A stretch of 40,468 nt of DNA, from NCBI GenBank assembly GCA_003513765.1, contig DONT01000007.1, positions 1 to 40,468 of the forward strand. The letters run 5' to 3'. The notes under the pieces are model-generated. The model did no database searches. It had not been told where the DNA came from and saw only the letters and a list, made by a program, of their open reading frames with translations. This stretch comes from Jeotgalicoccus sp. GTDB lineage: Bacteria; Bacillota; Bacilli; Staphylococcales; Salinicoccaceae. Positions 25,545 to 33,704 of this stretch are shown here, piece by piece; position 1 is the stretch's first letter; each line of letters starts with the position of its first letter. Made by a program: the position numbers and the translations under genes.

Positions 25545-26450
25545 TTATAGTTTTACCAGCTTCTCCTGAATTTCATTAAATTTTGCGCGTGACAGCGGGA
25601 TTTTTGATTTTTCCGGGTTGTCGATAATTACTGAGTAAGTATTTTTTGACCACGTAATAATCTCTTTCACTTTATGCAGATTCACTACATAAGAACGGTG
25701 GCAGCGGTAAAATCCATGCTGCGTGAGCTGGCTTTCAGCATTTTGCAAAGTCGATTCCATCACGAACTTCTCCGCTCCGAGATTAAGATACACTTTGCCA
25801 TCCTGGCTTTCCAGATATTCAATATCTTCAATTGTCACGAAGATTGTTTTATCGTGTGCCTTCACTTTGATTTTACTCACGCCGCCATCCAAATCGTCAT
25901 CGGTATTATCCGTCGTCTCCACTATATGAAGACCCTGTTCATTTATTTTCATAACATCCGGCTGTGCGATAAAGGCGTCTTCCAGTCTGGATGCTGCAAC
26001 AAGCAGTGATTTCTCCTGATTCATGAGCTGTTTTCTCATCTTATGAAACAAATGAATGTTATCATTAACTGTATTTAAAAAAGGATCGATAAAAACAATG
26101 TCTTTATTGCTGCTGAGGAGCGCATGGATGTAATCCAACTTTTGAATTTCCGCTCTGTTCAGCTTCGACAGTCTTGTAGATGCATCATAAATATTAAATT
26201 GCTGAATTAAATCGGCAGTTTTTAGCGGACTGTTATACCATTTTCTTAAGTATTCAATATGGACTTTTAAATTCATCCGTTTATAATACACTGGCTCACC
26301 GGAAAACACATGTACGCCCGCGCTATGCAATGAATCTGAAAATGATTCGAGGAGTTCATACGGTATTTGTACAGCGAGACTTTCACTATCGGAAATTCTC
26401 AATTTTTGATCAGATGGATGACCCGTTATTTTTTGAATTTCTATATCCAT
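25545..26450 (-). CDS. LytTR DNA-binding regulator with a decayed ABC-ATPase N-terminal domain
   Basis: 301 aa. The C-terminal part (about 193-300) is a LytTR DNA-binding domain (IFVTIEDIEYLES, FYRCHRSYVVNL at 247-258). The N-terminal part (about 55-175) lines up with the second half of the neighbouring ATPase: IEYLRKWYNSP against LELFRKLYNAP, TRLSKLNRAE at the signature, and DIVFIDPFLN at 117-126 where Walker B would be. It has no Walker A, the catalytic Glu is Pro123, and the H-loop is replaced by AASR, so it cannot be an active ATPase. An ATG 14 codons upstream was passed over because AGGAG sits eight bases before the ATG chosen. It heads the ABC module and probably controls it. Confidence 0.88.
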   Translation of the reverse strand: MDIEIQKITGHPSDQKLRISDSESLAVQIPYELLESFSDSLHSAGVHVFSGEPVYYKRMNLKVHIEYLRKWYNSPLKTADLIQQFNIYDASTRLSKLNRAEIQKLDYIHALLSSNKDIVFIDPFLNTVNDNIHLFHKMRKQLMNQEKSLLVAASRLEDAFIAQPDVMKINEQGLHIVETTDNTDDDLDGGVSKIKVKAHDKTIFVTIEDIEYLESQDGKVYLNLGAEKFVMESTLQNAESQLTQHGFYRCHRSYVVNLHKVKEIITWSKNTYSVIIDNPEKSKIPLSRAKFNEIQEKLVKL

Positions 26451-26482
26451 GTTTACTTCTCCTAGTGTATGAAATCTATTTA

Positions 26483-26511
26483 AATTTACCATGTAAACGT
26501 AATCATGACAA
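26483..26511 (-). promoter_or_regulatory. Sigma-A promoter of the LytTR-ABC operon
   Basis: TTGTCA, exactly 17 bases, then TAAATT with a TGG extension. The spacer holds TACGTTTAC, which fits a LytTR half-site pattern ([TA][AC][CA]GTTN[AG][TG], from memory) at eight of nine positions, so the regulator might act on its own promoter. Confidence 0.65.
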
Positions 26512-26575
26512 TTTATCCAAAAAGATTGAGCAAAAGCCTTTATTTCTAAATCGAAATGCTGTATATTAATAAATA

Positions 26576-26590
26576 GTTACAAAATGTAAC
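26576..26590 (+). promoter_or_regulatory. GTTAC-N5-GTAAC palindrome upstream of the flavin reductase
   Basis: Perfect five-base arms around AAAAT, nine bases downstream of a TATATT -10-like hexamer (26562-26567), at the expected transcription start of the plus-strand reductase. This suits a repressor dimer. No -35 is clear. The binding protein is unknown. Confidence 0.5.
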
Positions 26591-26623
26591 TTGATAATAA
26601 TAACACACCGGAGGAATTATATA

Positions 26624-27187
26624 ATGACTAAAATTGGTATCGTTACAGGTAGTACACGTGAATCACGTGTTAACATGCAAGTTGCAGAGTGGCTTAAAGA
26701 CTTTGCTGAAAAATTAGAAACAGGTGCTGAATTCGAAATCGTCGACATTAAAGATTACGACGCACCATTATTTAAAGAAGCTTTACCGCCGGCAATGGCT
26801 AACAAACAATACGGTTCTGAAGTTATTAATAACTGGTCTGCTAAAGTTGATTCACTTGATGGTTTCATCTTTGTTACTCCAGAATACAATAAAGCAATTT
26901 CACCAGCACTTAAAAACCTTCTTGACTACATCGGACCTGAATTTGGCAACAAAGCAGCAGGTATCGTTGGTTACGGTTCAACTCTAGGTGTTGCAGCAAC
27001 ACTTTCACTGCGTCAGATTCTTTCTAACTTTAACATGGCAACTGTTGGACCATTCGGTGCTTTCAGCTTGTTCACTGATTTCGAAGAAATGTCTAAATTC
27101 GCACCTGCTGAATTACACAACCCGACTATCGAAGCTGTAATCACTACTACAGTTAACTGGTCTAACGGACTTAAAACAATAAGATAA
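26624..27187 (+). CDS. NADPH-dependent FMN reductase family protein
   Basis: 187 aa flavodoxin-like fold. GSTRESRVN near the N-terminus binds FMN phosphate, and FVTPEYN and GYGSTLG are typical of the NAD(P)H:FMN or quinone reductase family. The start chosen has GGAGG nine bases upstream. Codon use is unusually biased (CGT for three of the first four Arg codons, GGT, GTT, AAC, TTC), unlike its neighbours, which suggests high expression. It is divergent from the LytTR operon and convergent with the second reductase, sharing a two-way terminator. Azoreductase, quinone or chromate reduction are possible roles; the substrate is not evident. Confidence 0.88.
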   Translation: MTKIGIVTGSTRESRVNMQVAEWLKDFAEKLETGAEFEIVDIKDYDAPLFKEALPPAMANKQYGSEVINNWSAKVDSLDGFIFVTPEYNKAISPALKNLLDYIGPEFGNKAAGIVGYGSTLGVAATLSLRQILSNFNMATVGPFGAFSLFTDFEEMSKFAPAELHNPTIEAVITTTVNWSNGLKTIR

Positions 27188-27194
27188 TATAGAT

Positions 27195-27233
27195 TAAAAA
27201 AACGTTCAGGATATTAATCCTGAACGTTTTTTT
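27195..27233. terminator. Bidirectional terminator between two convergent flavin reductase genes
   Basis: An 11-base perfect stem (ACGTTCAGGAT and complement) with a four-base loop, flanked by A runs on the left and T runs on the right, so it works on both strands. It ends the plus-strand reductase and the minus-strand oxidoreductase operon. Confidence 0.93.
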
Positions 27234-27235
27234 CG

Positions 27236-27799
27236 TTAAAATCCGAATGAATCATCAAATTTTTCAAGTACTGTCTTATGTGCTTTTGCATTATTAAACG
27301 TATTGTCCACGAGCGCATCCAGTCTAAGCATGATATCGTCATTCTCAATACCTTCTGCACTGAAGTCCTGATCCAGAATATATACATATCCCGGTACAAT
27401 ATTTGCTTTCATATATGACAGAATCGGTTTCATCTGCTGTTCCGGTACCAGGTAATGTCTGAGTGAGCCGGCAGTAATAATCATACTGACTGTTTTATTC
27501 AGGAATGCATCCGGCGGCAGCAGGTCAAATAAGTTTTTTAACGGTCCTGGAATTGAAGCCTGGAATATCGGCGTACCGATATATACAACATCCGCTTCCA
27601 TAATTTTAGTCAAAGCTTCAGTTGTGCGCCCCCCATAATCCAAATAATTTCTGCCGTCACTAAAAGGCATGTCATACTCTTTTAAATCGATATATTCGAT
27701 TTCATGTTCATTTAATAATTCAATTTTCTCTTTAAGTGCAGTCGTCGCTTTACGCGTTTTGCTCCCGACAACTGAACCGCTGATGATGACTGTTTTCAT
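27236..27799 (-). CDS. NADPH-dependent FMN reductase, partner of the LLM monooxygenase
   Basis: 187 aa flavodoxin-like protein. ISGSVVGSKTRK near the N-terminus is the FMN phosphate loop and GTPIFQASIPGPLKNLFD is the flavin-site signature of SsuE/MsuE-like reductases. Its ATG overlaps the stop codon of the LLM gene by one base (TAATG), with GGGGGAG upstream, so the pair is translationally coupled. The expected role is to supply reduced FMN to the monooxygenase. It is only distantly similar to the plus-strand reductase next door. Confidence 0.88.
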   Translation of the reverse strand: MKTVIISGSVVGSKTRKATTALKEKIELLNEHEIEYIDLKEYDMPFSDGRNYLDYGGRTTEALTKIMEADVVYIGTPIFQASIPGPLKNLFDLLPPDAFLNKTVSMIITAGSLRHYLVPEQQMKPILSYMKANIVPGYVYILDQDFSAEGIENDDIMLRLDALVDNTFNNAKAHKTVLEKFDDSFGF

Positions 27800-28890
27800 T
27801 ATTGCTCCCCCTGTGGTTTTGTATATTTTTTAACTGCAGGTAATATCTTTTCCCCAATAATGTCTATGTTACGTTTAATATCGTCCATTGTCACGCCGCC
27901 GAAATCAAGCTGTGCGATATAGCGGTCATGGTTAAACAGTTCATGCTGATAAAGTATTTTTTCGATAATGAGTTCCGGGTCGCCGACGTTAATGACACTG
28001 CGGTAATCCTGCCCCTGTGCGAAGCCCTGTTTTGGGAAACCCTGTCCGTTTGATTTCTTCATGCCTTCATTAATATGAGGATAGTATTTTCTGTATGCTT
28101 CCAAGGTGTCATCGTGTGTAAAGAAGAAGCCTGCTGTCGCTACAGGTAATGATTCTGCATCATACCCTGCTTCAGCTGCTGTCTGACGGTATAAATCAAT
28201 ACGGCTCTTAAAGGCATCAGCCGGCCCGCCTAAATGTGCCTGATACATCGGAACACCGGCAAGACCTGCTTTATGAGCAGAAGCCATTGAACCCCCGACC
28301 GCACGCCATATTGGCAGACCGTTCTCATTATTTTCAGGACGCGGAATCACGTGTGCATTATTTAAAGGTGCACGGAACTCTCCCTGCCAGTCTACATATT
28401 CATTTTCATTGATTTTTAAAAACAGTTCAAATTTTTCTTCGAACAGTGCTTCGTAATCATTCAGATTATAGCCGAGCAGATCATACAGTCCGACACGTGA
28501 AGCACGCCCTGCGATAACTTCCATACGCCCGCCGGATATAAGATCAATCGTCGATGCATCTTCAAACACACGCACCGGATCCGAGGTACTGATAATCGTT
28601 GAGCCTGATGCGATTTTTATCTTCTTAGTTGCTTGGGCAATTGCCGATAAAATTATCATATGAGCCTGGGATGCAAAATAGTCCTGATGGGATTCTCCGA
28701 CCTGGAACGTATCGATTCCGGCATGCTCTGCATACTCGGCCGTTTCAATAATTTCTTTAATACGCTGGCTTGCAGGAATTCTTTCTCCTGTATGCGGATT
28801 CGGCAAATGATCTCCAAGCGTATACAGACCAAATTCAAGTCCTTTGCTTTTATCAATTTTAGGCATGATATGAGGATTATTGTTTTTCAT
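27799..28890 (-). CDS. LLM class flavin-dependent monooxygenase (luciferase-like)
   Basis: 363 aa, the bacterial luciferase-like TIM barrel. FGLYTLGDHLPNP at the N-terminus, TFQVGESHQDYF, the ASGSTIISTSDPVRVFEDAS segment and GGRMEVIAGRAS match this family. It should use FMNH2 and O2, supplied by the coupled reductase downstream. Substrates of relatives include alkanesulfonates, nitrilotriacetate and long-chain alkanes; nothing here picks one. GGAG lies eight bases before the ATG. It is the first gene of a two-gene operon between the veg terminator and the shared bidirectional terminator. Confidence 0.92.
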   Translation of the reverse strand: MKNNNPHIMPKIDKSKGLEFGLYTLGDHLPNPHTGERIPASQRIKEIIETAEYAEHAGIDTFQVGESHQDYFASQAHMIILSAIAQATKKIKIASGSTIISTSDPVRVFEDASTIDLISGGRMEVIAGRASRVGLYDLLGYNLNDYEALFEEKFELFLKINENEYVDWQGEFRAPLNNAHVIPRPENNENGLPIWRAVGGSMASAHKAGLAGVPMYQAHLGGPADAFKSRIDLYRQTAAEAGYDAESLPVATAGFFFTHDDTLEAYRKYYPHINEGMKKSNGQGFPKQGFAQGQDYRSVINVGDPELIIEKILYQHELFNHDRYIAQLDFGGVTMDDIKRNIDIIGEKILPAVKKYTKPQGEQ

Positions 28891-28965
28891 AAGTCACACT
28901 CCATCTATTATATAATGTTAATCATATATATATTTAAATAGGCATGCTCAACATCCGCTCATAAA

Positions 28966-28995
28966 ACAAAAAAACCATCCTTTCGGATGGTTTTT
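28966..28995 (-). terminator. Rho-independent terminator of veg
   Basis: AAAACCATCC paired with GGATGGTTTT around a GAAA tetraloop, then a T run on the minus strand. It lies about ten bases past the veg stop codon. The opposite strand also has a T run, but no plus-strand gene ends there. Confidence 0.93.
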
Positions 28996-29004
28996 GGTTT
29001 TATG

Positions 29005-29271
29005 TTATTGAATTAAAAATTCTTCTGTAAAATCGTCGTTATAGAAAGTTACCTCTACATTTGATGTAAGTACATCTGTGTATGTATAAGATACACGCTC
29101 AAAATTATGCTCGTCTTGATCTAGCTCGACTACGAAAATCGATGGATATGTTTCTCTTAAAATACCTTTTCTTTCAATCAACTTCTTGCGGCCTCCGTTT
29201 GCACGAAGTACACATGGATTTCCTAACTGACAATCAAGAATCTTTTTGATGTCGATTAATGTTTTTGGCAT
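29005..29271 (-). CDS. veg: Veg protein
   Basis: 88 aa from MPKTLIDIKK; a longer frame reading back to 29322 would run through the promoter, so the shorter start, with AGGTGGGG just upstream, is right. The sequence is almost the Bacillus Veg family (DCQLGNPCVLRANGGRKK, RKGILRETYPSIFVVEL). In Bacillus Veg promotes biofilm formation, reportedly by acting on SinR; no SinR gene is in this window. It is transcribed from a perfect consensus promoter and closed by its own terminator. It lies between rsmA and the accessory island. Confidence 0.95.
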   Translation of the reverse strand: MPKTLIDIKKILDCQLGNPCVLRANGGRKKLIERKGILRETYPSIFVVELDQDEHNFERVSYTYTDVLTSNVEVTFYNDDFTEEFLIQ

Positions 29272-29293
29272 TATACCCCACCTCACTAAGTCC

Positions 29294-29322
29294 ATTATAG
29301 CAAGTTTACATAATTCTGTCAA
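29294..29322 (-). promoter_or_regulatory. Perfect consensus sigma-A promoter of veg
   Basis: TTGACA, exactly 17 bases, TATAAT: both hexamers and the spacer are optimal. The Bacillus veg promoter is known as one of the strongest sigma-A promoters, so the strength is conserved. Confidence 0.95.
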
Positions 29323-29346
29323 AAATTAGCCAATTTCTGAATATTT

Positions 29347-30231
29347 TCAGGCGAAATCCAAGTCACTTTTCTTGAAAGCATCGTAAATTTCTTTATAATC
29401 TTCAAGCGATAAACTTTCACCGCGGCGCGCAGGCTCAATACCAGCCTCTTCAAACAGCGCTCTGATTTCATCTTTCCTCTTTTTCCCATCAGCAAACAGC
29501 GTTTGATAATTATTTAAAATTGTTTTACGGCGGTGGATAAATGCACCTCTTGTTAATTTGAAGAAAGTATCTGCATCATCCACTTCAATTTTTCTTTCGG
29601 GCCGGGTCTTCAGCTCAACGATAATAGAATCGACGTTCGGAGGCGGCATGAATACTGTTCTCGGAACATTCTGCACCGTTTTAGCTTTAGTATAATAATC
29701 AATCGCAATCGATAAAGAACCGTAGGCTTTAGAATTCGGTGATGCACTGATACGTTCGCCGACTTCTTTCTGCATCATTACGTAATAACGTGAAATCGGT
29801 AAATCGGCAGTCAGGAAATTCATCAGTATCGGTGTCGTAATGTAATACGGCAGGTTTGCCACAACAACGATATCATCGCAGTCACTCAAATATTCTTTTA
29901 TACGTGCCGGGACATCCGCTTCCAGTATATCTTCATTAATGACTGTAACGTTGTCGTACGCACTTAACGTATCATTGAGTACTGGAATCAGACGCTGATC
30001 AATTTCAAAAGCCAGCACTTTTTTCGCACTGATTGCGAGGTGCTCCGTCAGTGAGCCGATGCCCGGTCCAACTTCGATAACCCCTGTATTTTCATTAATA
30101 TCTGCTTTATGAATAACCTCTTTAATGACGTTTGAATCGATTAAAAAGTTCTGTCCGAGACTTTTCTTAAATTTAAAATGGTGTTTATCAAGTATTTCTT
30201 TAGTACGTCCTACAGTGGAGATATGTTTCAT
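29347..30231 (-). CDS. rsmA: 16S rRNA (A1518/A1519-N6,N6)-dimethyltransferase
   Basis: KsgA, which dimethylates two adenines in 16S helix 45 late in 30S assembly. 294 aa. KSLGQNFLID, the SAM loop GVIEVGPGIGSLTEHLA and the catalytic NLPYYITTPI are present, and a C-terminal helical domain follows. The ATG overlaps the rnmV stop codon (TGATG), so the two are coupled. It ends just upstream of the veg promoter. Confidence 0.97.
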   Translation of the reverse strand: MKHISTVGRTKEILDKHHFKFKKSLGQNFLIDSNVIKEVIHKADINENTGVIEVGPGIGSLTEHLAISAKKVLAFEIDQRLIPVLNDTLSAYDNVTVINEDILEADVPARIKEYLSDCDDIVVVANLPYYITTPILMNFLTADLPISRYYVMMQKEVGERISASPNSKAYGSLSIAIDYYTKAKTVQNVPRTVFMPPPNVDSIIVELKTRPERKIEVDDADTFFKLTRGAFIHRRKTILNNYQTLFADGKKRKDEIRALFEEAGIEPARRGESLSLEDYKEIYDAFKKSDLDFA

Positions 30232-30785
30232 CAGTTATTCACTTCCAGCTCATTTAATATTTCTGCAACTTTTTCAGGTGAGATGCTGTAACGATTCAGT
30301 TTTTTGCGCAGCTGTGTTGCGTTTGCATAACCGATATTCAGCTGTTCCGTTAAATACTCACGGCGCTCTTTGGCAGCGGCATTACCGGATAAACGTAAAT
30401 ACTGCATATCCTGAATTGTAATCATTTCTTCTTCAATCTGCTGGCTCGTCTGGCAGTTTTCGAGGGCTGCTCTGATATCATCCAAACGCGCATGCTCTAC
30501 GCCAACACTGTTATGCCCGAGCGCTTTATGTTTTGGTAAAAATGCTTCTTTAATATTAGGGAAACGTTCAATAATCGTATTTCTTATTTTATGGCCGGGA
30601 AAATCAGGATCTGTAAAAATAATTGCGCCGCGTGTGTTTAACGCAACTTCAATTTCTTCCAGTGTCCGTTCATTAATTGCGGAACCATTCGTTTCAATCG
30701 TCTCACAGACAACCGCTTCTTTTAATCTGCGCGTGTCGTCCCTGCCTTCAACGACAATAATTTCTTTAATCACAGGTTTTTCCAT
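30231..30785 (-). CDS. rnmV: Ribonuclease M5
   Basis: Matures 5S rRNA in low-GC Gram-positives. 184 aa. The N-terminal Toprim domain has IIVVEGRDD with the catalytic Glu and FTDPDFPGHKIR with the DxD metal site. A C-terminal domain carrying the RNA/L18 interaction follows. AGGTG lies seven bases before the ATG. rnmV-rsmA is a conserved pair. An extended -10 (TGGTATGAT) lies about 30 bases upstream. Confidence 0.96.
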   Translation of the reverse strand: MEKPVIKEIIVVEGRDDTRRLKEAVVCETIETNGSAINERTLEEIEVALNTRGAIIFTDPDFPGHKIRNTIIERFPNIKEAFLPKHKALGHNSVGVEHARLDDIRAALENCQTSQQIEEEMITIQDMQYLRLSGNAAAKERREYLTEQLNIGYANATQLRKKLNRYSISPEKVAEILNELEVNN

Positions 30786-30814
30786 ACATCTTCACCTCAT
30801 ATACCTCGTTTAGT

Positions 30815-30823
30815 ATCATACCA
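30815..30823 (-). promoter_or_regulatory. Extended -10 promoter of rnmV-rsmA
   Basis: TGGTATGAT between the tatD terminator and rnmV; no clear -35 hexamer. Confidence 0.45.
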
Positions 30824-30853
30824 TATTTTTATATTTCTTATCCTCCGAGACGA

Positions 30854-30897
30854 CAAAAAAGTGCTTCACCTCAACCAAAGTCAAAGTGAAACACTTT
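30854..30897 (-). terminator. Rho-independent terminator of metG-tatD
   Basis: A long stem with wobbles (AAAGTGTTTCACTTT against GAGGTGAAGCACTTT), a loop of about ten bases and six T on the minus strand, just after the tatD stop codon. Confidence 0.88.
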
Positions 30898-30901
30898 CAT
30901 T

Positions 30902-31666
30902 TTAGATGTTATATAATCTCTTTGCGTTCTCTGTCGTTGCACTTGCAAGGTCTTCATAACTCATGCCGCGGAGCTCCGCAATTTTCTCAGCAACAAGTTT
31001 CACATGTGCCGGTTCATTCCGTTTACCGCGAAATGGATGCGGCGTTAAATACGGTGCATCCGTTTCAACGAGTAAGCGGTCGAGTGGTACATGAACAGCA
31101 ATATCTTTTGGCAGCTGTGCATTTTTAAATGTCACAGGGCCGCCGAGCGACACATAGAAGTTCATAGCAATTATTTCATCAGCAGTTTTTTCATCGGCAC
31201 TGAAGGCGTGCATAATTCCGCCGATCTCATGTGCATTTTCCTCTTTCAGAATCTCCACACAATCTTCCGTCGACTCACGGTTATGAATGATAATTGGCAG
31301 GCCGACACGTTTAGCAAGTGACAGCTGACGTCTGAATAATTCTTTCTGCACATCTTTCGGTGATTTATCCCAATGGTAATCCAGACCGGTTTCGCCGATG
31401 CCGACAATTTTCTCATGGGCGGATAATTCTTCAATCCACTTGAGATCTTCATCGGTACAATCGATTGCATCAACCGGATGCCAGCCGATAACACCGTAAA
31501 TATCATCGTATTCTTCAATGAGTTCCATCGTGCGTTCAATCGACGGACGATCACAGCCAATAACGATCATTTTCTCGAGACCGTTCTCACGCGCACGTGC
31601 AATCACTTCCTCAAGATCTTCGTCGTACTGATGTGCATTCAGATGGACGTGTGTATCGATTAACAC
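30902..31666 (-). CDS. tatD: TatD family metal-dependent hydrolase
   Basis: 254 aa amidohydrolase-like TIM barrel. HVHLN at 6-10, GETGLDYHW, IIHNRES, HAFSAD and VETDAPYLTPHP supply the expected metal ligands. Members are 3'-5' DNases or proofreading deacylases; the exact substrate is not settled. The start is GTG with GGGAG seven bases upstream. It follows metG by 16 bases and closes the unit with a terminator, as in Bacillus and Staphylococcus. Confidence 0.95.
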   Translation of the reverse strand: MLIDTHVHLNAHQYDEDLEEVIARARENGLEKMIVIGCDRPSIERTMELIEEYDDIYGVIGWHPVDAIDCTDEDLKWIEELSAHEKIVGIGETGLDYHWDKSPKDVQKELFRRQLSLAKRVGLPIIIHNRESTEDCVEILKEENAHEIGGIMHAFSADEKTADEIIAMNFYVSLGGPVTFKNAQLPKDIAVHVPLDRLLVETDAPYLTPHPFRGKRNEPAHVKLVAEKIAELRGMSYEDLASATTENAKRLYNI

Positions 31667-31682
31667 ATAATCACTCCCTGCT

Positions 31683-33647
31683 TTATTTTACAATACTGCC
31701 GTTTTCGATACCGTCAGGCACATCGATTAACGTTAAACGGCTGCCTTTTTCTGCTGTTAAAATCATTCCTTCTGATTTTTCTCCGCGCAGGTTTACAGGT
31801 TTCAGATTCGTCACGACAAGTACTTTCTTGCCGATTATATCTCCCGGTTCATAATGTTCGTGAATACCTGAGACAATCTGACGTTCTTCAGTACCTAAAT
31901 CCACTTGGATTTTCAGCAGTTTTTTCGCTTTTTTCACAGCTTCAGCTGCCACGACAGTCGCAGCTTTAATTTCTACTTTGTTAAAGTCATCAATTGTAAT
32001 TTGTTCAGCCGCTTCTTCGGGTTCTTCTTCAGCTGCTGGCGGGCGCATCTGTTCTTTAATATGTGTCACTTCTTCTTCAACATCCAGTCTTGGATAGATA
32101 GGTGTCGGTTTAGTCAGCTGTCCCGCAGGTTTTACAATACCGTAGTTTAATACTGATTCATAAGTCTGCTGGTTCTCATCAGTAATATTCAGCTGCTTAA
32201 AGATTTCCTTCGGTCCATGCGGCAGGTACGGGCTTAACAGCACCGCTGCGATGCGGATATTTTCCGCTAAGTGAACCATCACGTTCTCTAACGCTTCTTT
32301 GTTCGCTTCATCTTTCGCCAGTACCCACGGTGCAGTTTCATCGATGTACTTGTTCGAGCGTCCGATAATCGTCCAGACTGATCTTAAAGCATGGCTGAAC
32401 TGCATTTTTTCCATTGCAGTTTCATATTCTGAAACGCTGTCTTTCACAGCAGTTTCAAGGCTTTTATCGAAATCGGTATGCGCACCTGTGTACGCAGGCA
32501 CATATCCGTCGAAGTATTTGTTAACCATTGAAATCGTACGGTTTACCAGGTTGCCGAGATCATTTGCCAGGTCAAAGTTCGTACGTTCGATAAATGACTC
32601 CGGTGTAAATACGCCGTCAGAACCAAAAGGTACTTCACGCATTAAGTAATAGCGGAGTGAGTCCAGACCGTAGCGTTCAACAATCTGATCAGGATAAATA
32701 ACGTTCCCTTTAGATTTCGACATCTTGCCGTCTTTCATTAAGAGCCAGCCGTGTCCAAGTAATTTTTTCGGCAGCGGCAGGTCAAGCGCCATCAGCATAA
32801 TCGGCCAGTAAATTGCATGGAATCGCACGATTTCCTTACCAATCATGTGCACATCTGCAGGCCAGTATTTTTTAAACAGTTCGTCTTCGTCTGTCGAATA
32901 GCCGAGTGCTGTAATGTAGTTAGCCAGTGCATCAATCCATACGTAAACAACGTGTTTCGGATCTGATTTAACCGGCACTCCCCATTTGAATGTCGTTCTT
33001 GATACAGCGAGGTCTTCAAGTCCCGGTTTAATAAAGTTGTTCAGCATTTCATTTTTGCGTGCTTCCGGCTGAATAAAATCAGGGTTGTCTTCGTAATATT
33101 TCACCAGACGGTCAGCATATTTACTCATTCTGAAGAAATAGCTCTCTTCTTTAACAAGTTCTACGTCATGTCCGCTCGGCGCTCTTCCGCCGGTCATTTT
33201 ACCGTCTTCATCGCGGTAAACTTCATCGAGCTGTGTTTCAGTGAAGAATTCCTCATCCTGAACCGAGTACCATCCTTCGTATTCACCAAGGTAAATGTCG
33301 CCCTGCTCAAGCAGGCGTTCGAAAATGTATTGTACAGCTGCTTTGTGTTTGTCGCTTGTCGTACGGATAAACTGATCGTACGTAATGTCGAGCATCTTCC
33401 ATAATTCTTTCATGCTCTCCGCCATGTCATCGACATAGGCTTGAGGTGTAATCCCCATGTCATCAGCTTTCTGCTCGATTTTCTGACCGTGTTCGTCAGT
33501 ACCTGTCAAGTAGTATACATCAAAGCCTCTCAGGCGTTTATAACGTGCCATTACATCACATGCAATTGTCGTATATGCGTTCCCGATATGGAGTTTTCCA
33601 CTCGGATAATAAATTGGCGTAGTGATATAAAATGTTGGTTTGGTCAT
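31683..33647 (-). CDS. metG: Methionine--tRNA ligase
   Basis: 654 aa class I synthetase. HIGN at 20-23 and KMSKS at 308-312 are the ATP signatures. The connective insertion lacks the paired CxxC zinc knuckles of the E. coli type, as in Bacillus. The last 105 or so residues are a Trbp111-like tRNA-binding domain (DFNKVEIKAATV, KKLLKIQVDLG). The start chosen has AGGAGG seven bases upstream; an extension of 19 codons would lie over the promoter. It is divergent from abrB; the 226-base gap between them holds a metG promoter but no T-box or S-box. Confidence 0.98.
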   Translation of the reverse strand: MTKPTFYITTPIYYPSGKLHIGNAYTTIACDVMARYKRLRGFDVYYLTGTDEHGQKIEQKADDMGITPQAYVDDMAESMKELWKMLDITYDQFIRTTSDKHKAAVQYIFERLLEQGDIYLGEYEGWYSVQDEEFFTETQLDEVYRDEDGKMTGGRAPSGHDVELVKEESYFFRMSKYADRLVKYYEDNPDFIQPEARKNEMLNNFIKPGLEDLAVSRTTFKWGVPVKSDPKHVVYVWIDALANYITALGYSTDEDELFKKYWPADVHMIGKEIVRFHAIYWPIMLMALDLPLPKKLLGHGWLLMKDGKMSKSKGNVIYPDQIVERYGLDSLRYYLMREVPFGSDGVFTPESFIERTNFDLANDLGNLVNRTISMVNKYFDGYVPAYTGAHTDFDKSLETAVKDSVSEYETAMEKMQFSHALRSVWTIIGRSNKYIDETAPWVLAKDEANKEALENVMVHLAENIRIAAVLLSPYLPHGPKEIFKQLNITDENQQTYESVLNYGIVKPAGQLTKPTPIYPRLDVEEEVTHIKEQMRPPAAEEEPEEAAEQITIDDFNKVEIKAATVVAAEAVKKAKKLLKIQVDLGTEERQIVSGIHEHYEPGDIIGKKVLVVTNLKPVNLRGEKSEGMILTAEKGSRLTLIDVPDGIENGSIVK

Positions 33648-33675
33648 GGGACATCCTCCTATAATATACTTATCT

Positions 33676-33704
33676 AATATATCTAATTTATGTATGTTTT
33701 TCAA
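33676..33704 (-). promoter_or_regulatory. Sigma-A promoter of metG-tatD
   Basis: TTGAAA, 17 bases, TATATT on the minus strand, about 30 bases before the metG start. Confidence 0.7.

Noticed and set aside
28907..28912. TATAAT just upstream of the LLM monooxygenase gene
   Set aside because: A start site seven bases downstream would fall on the ribosome binding site, and no -35 hexamer is present at the right distance; the true promoter is probably further up but unclear.
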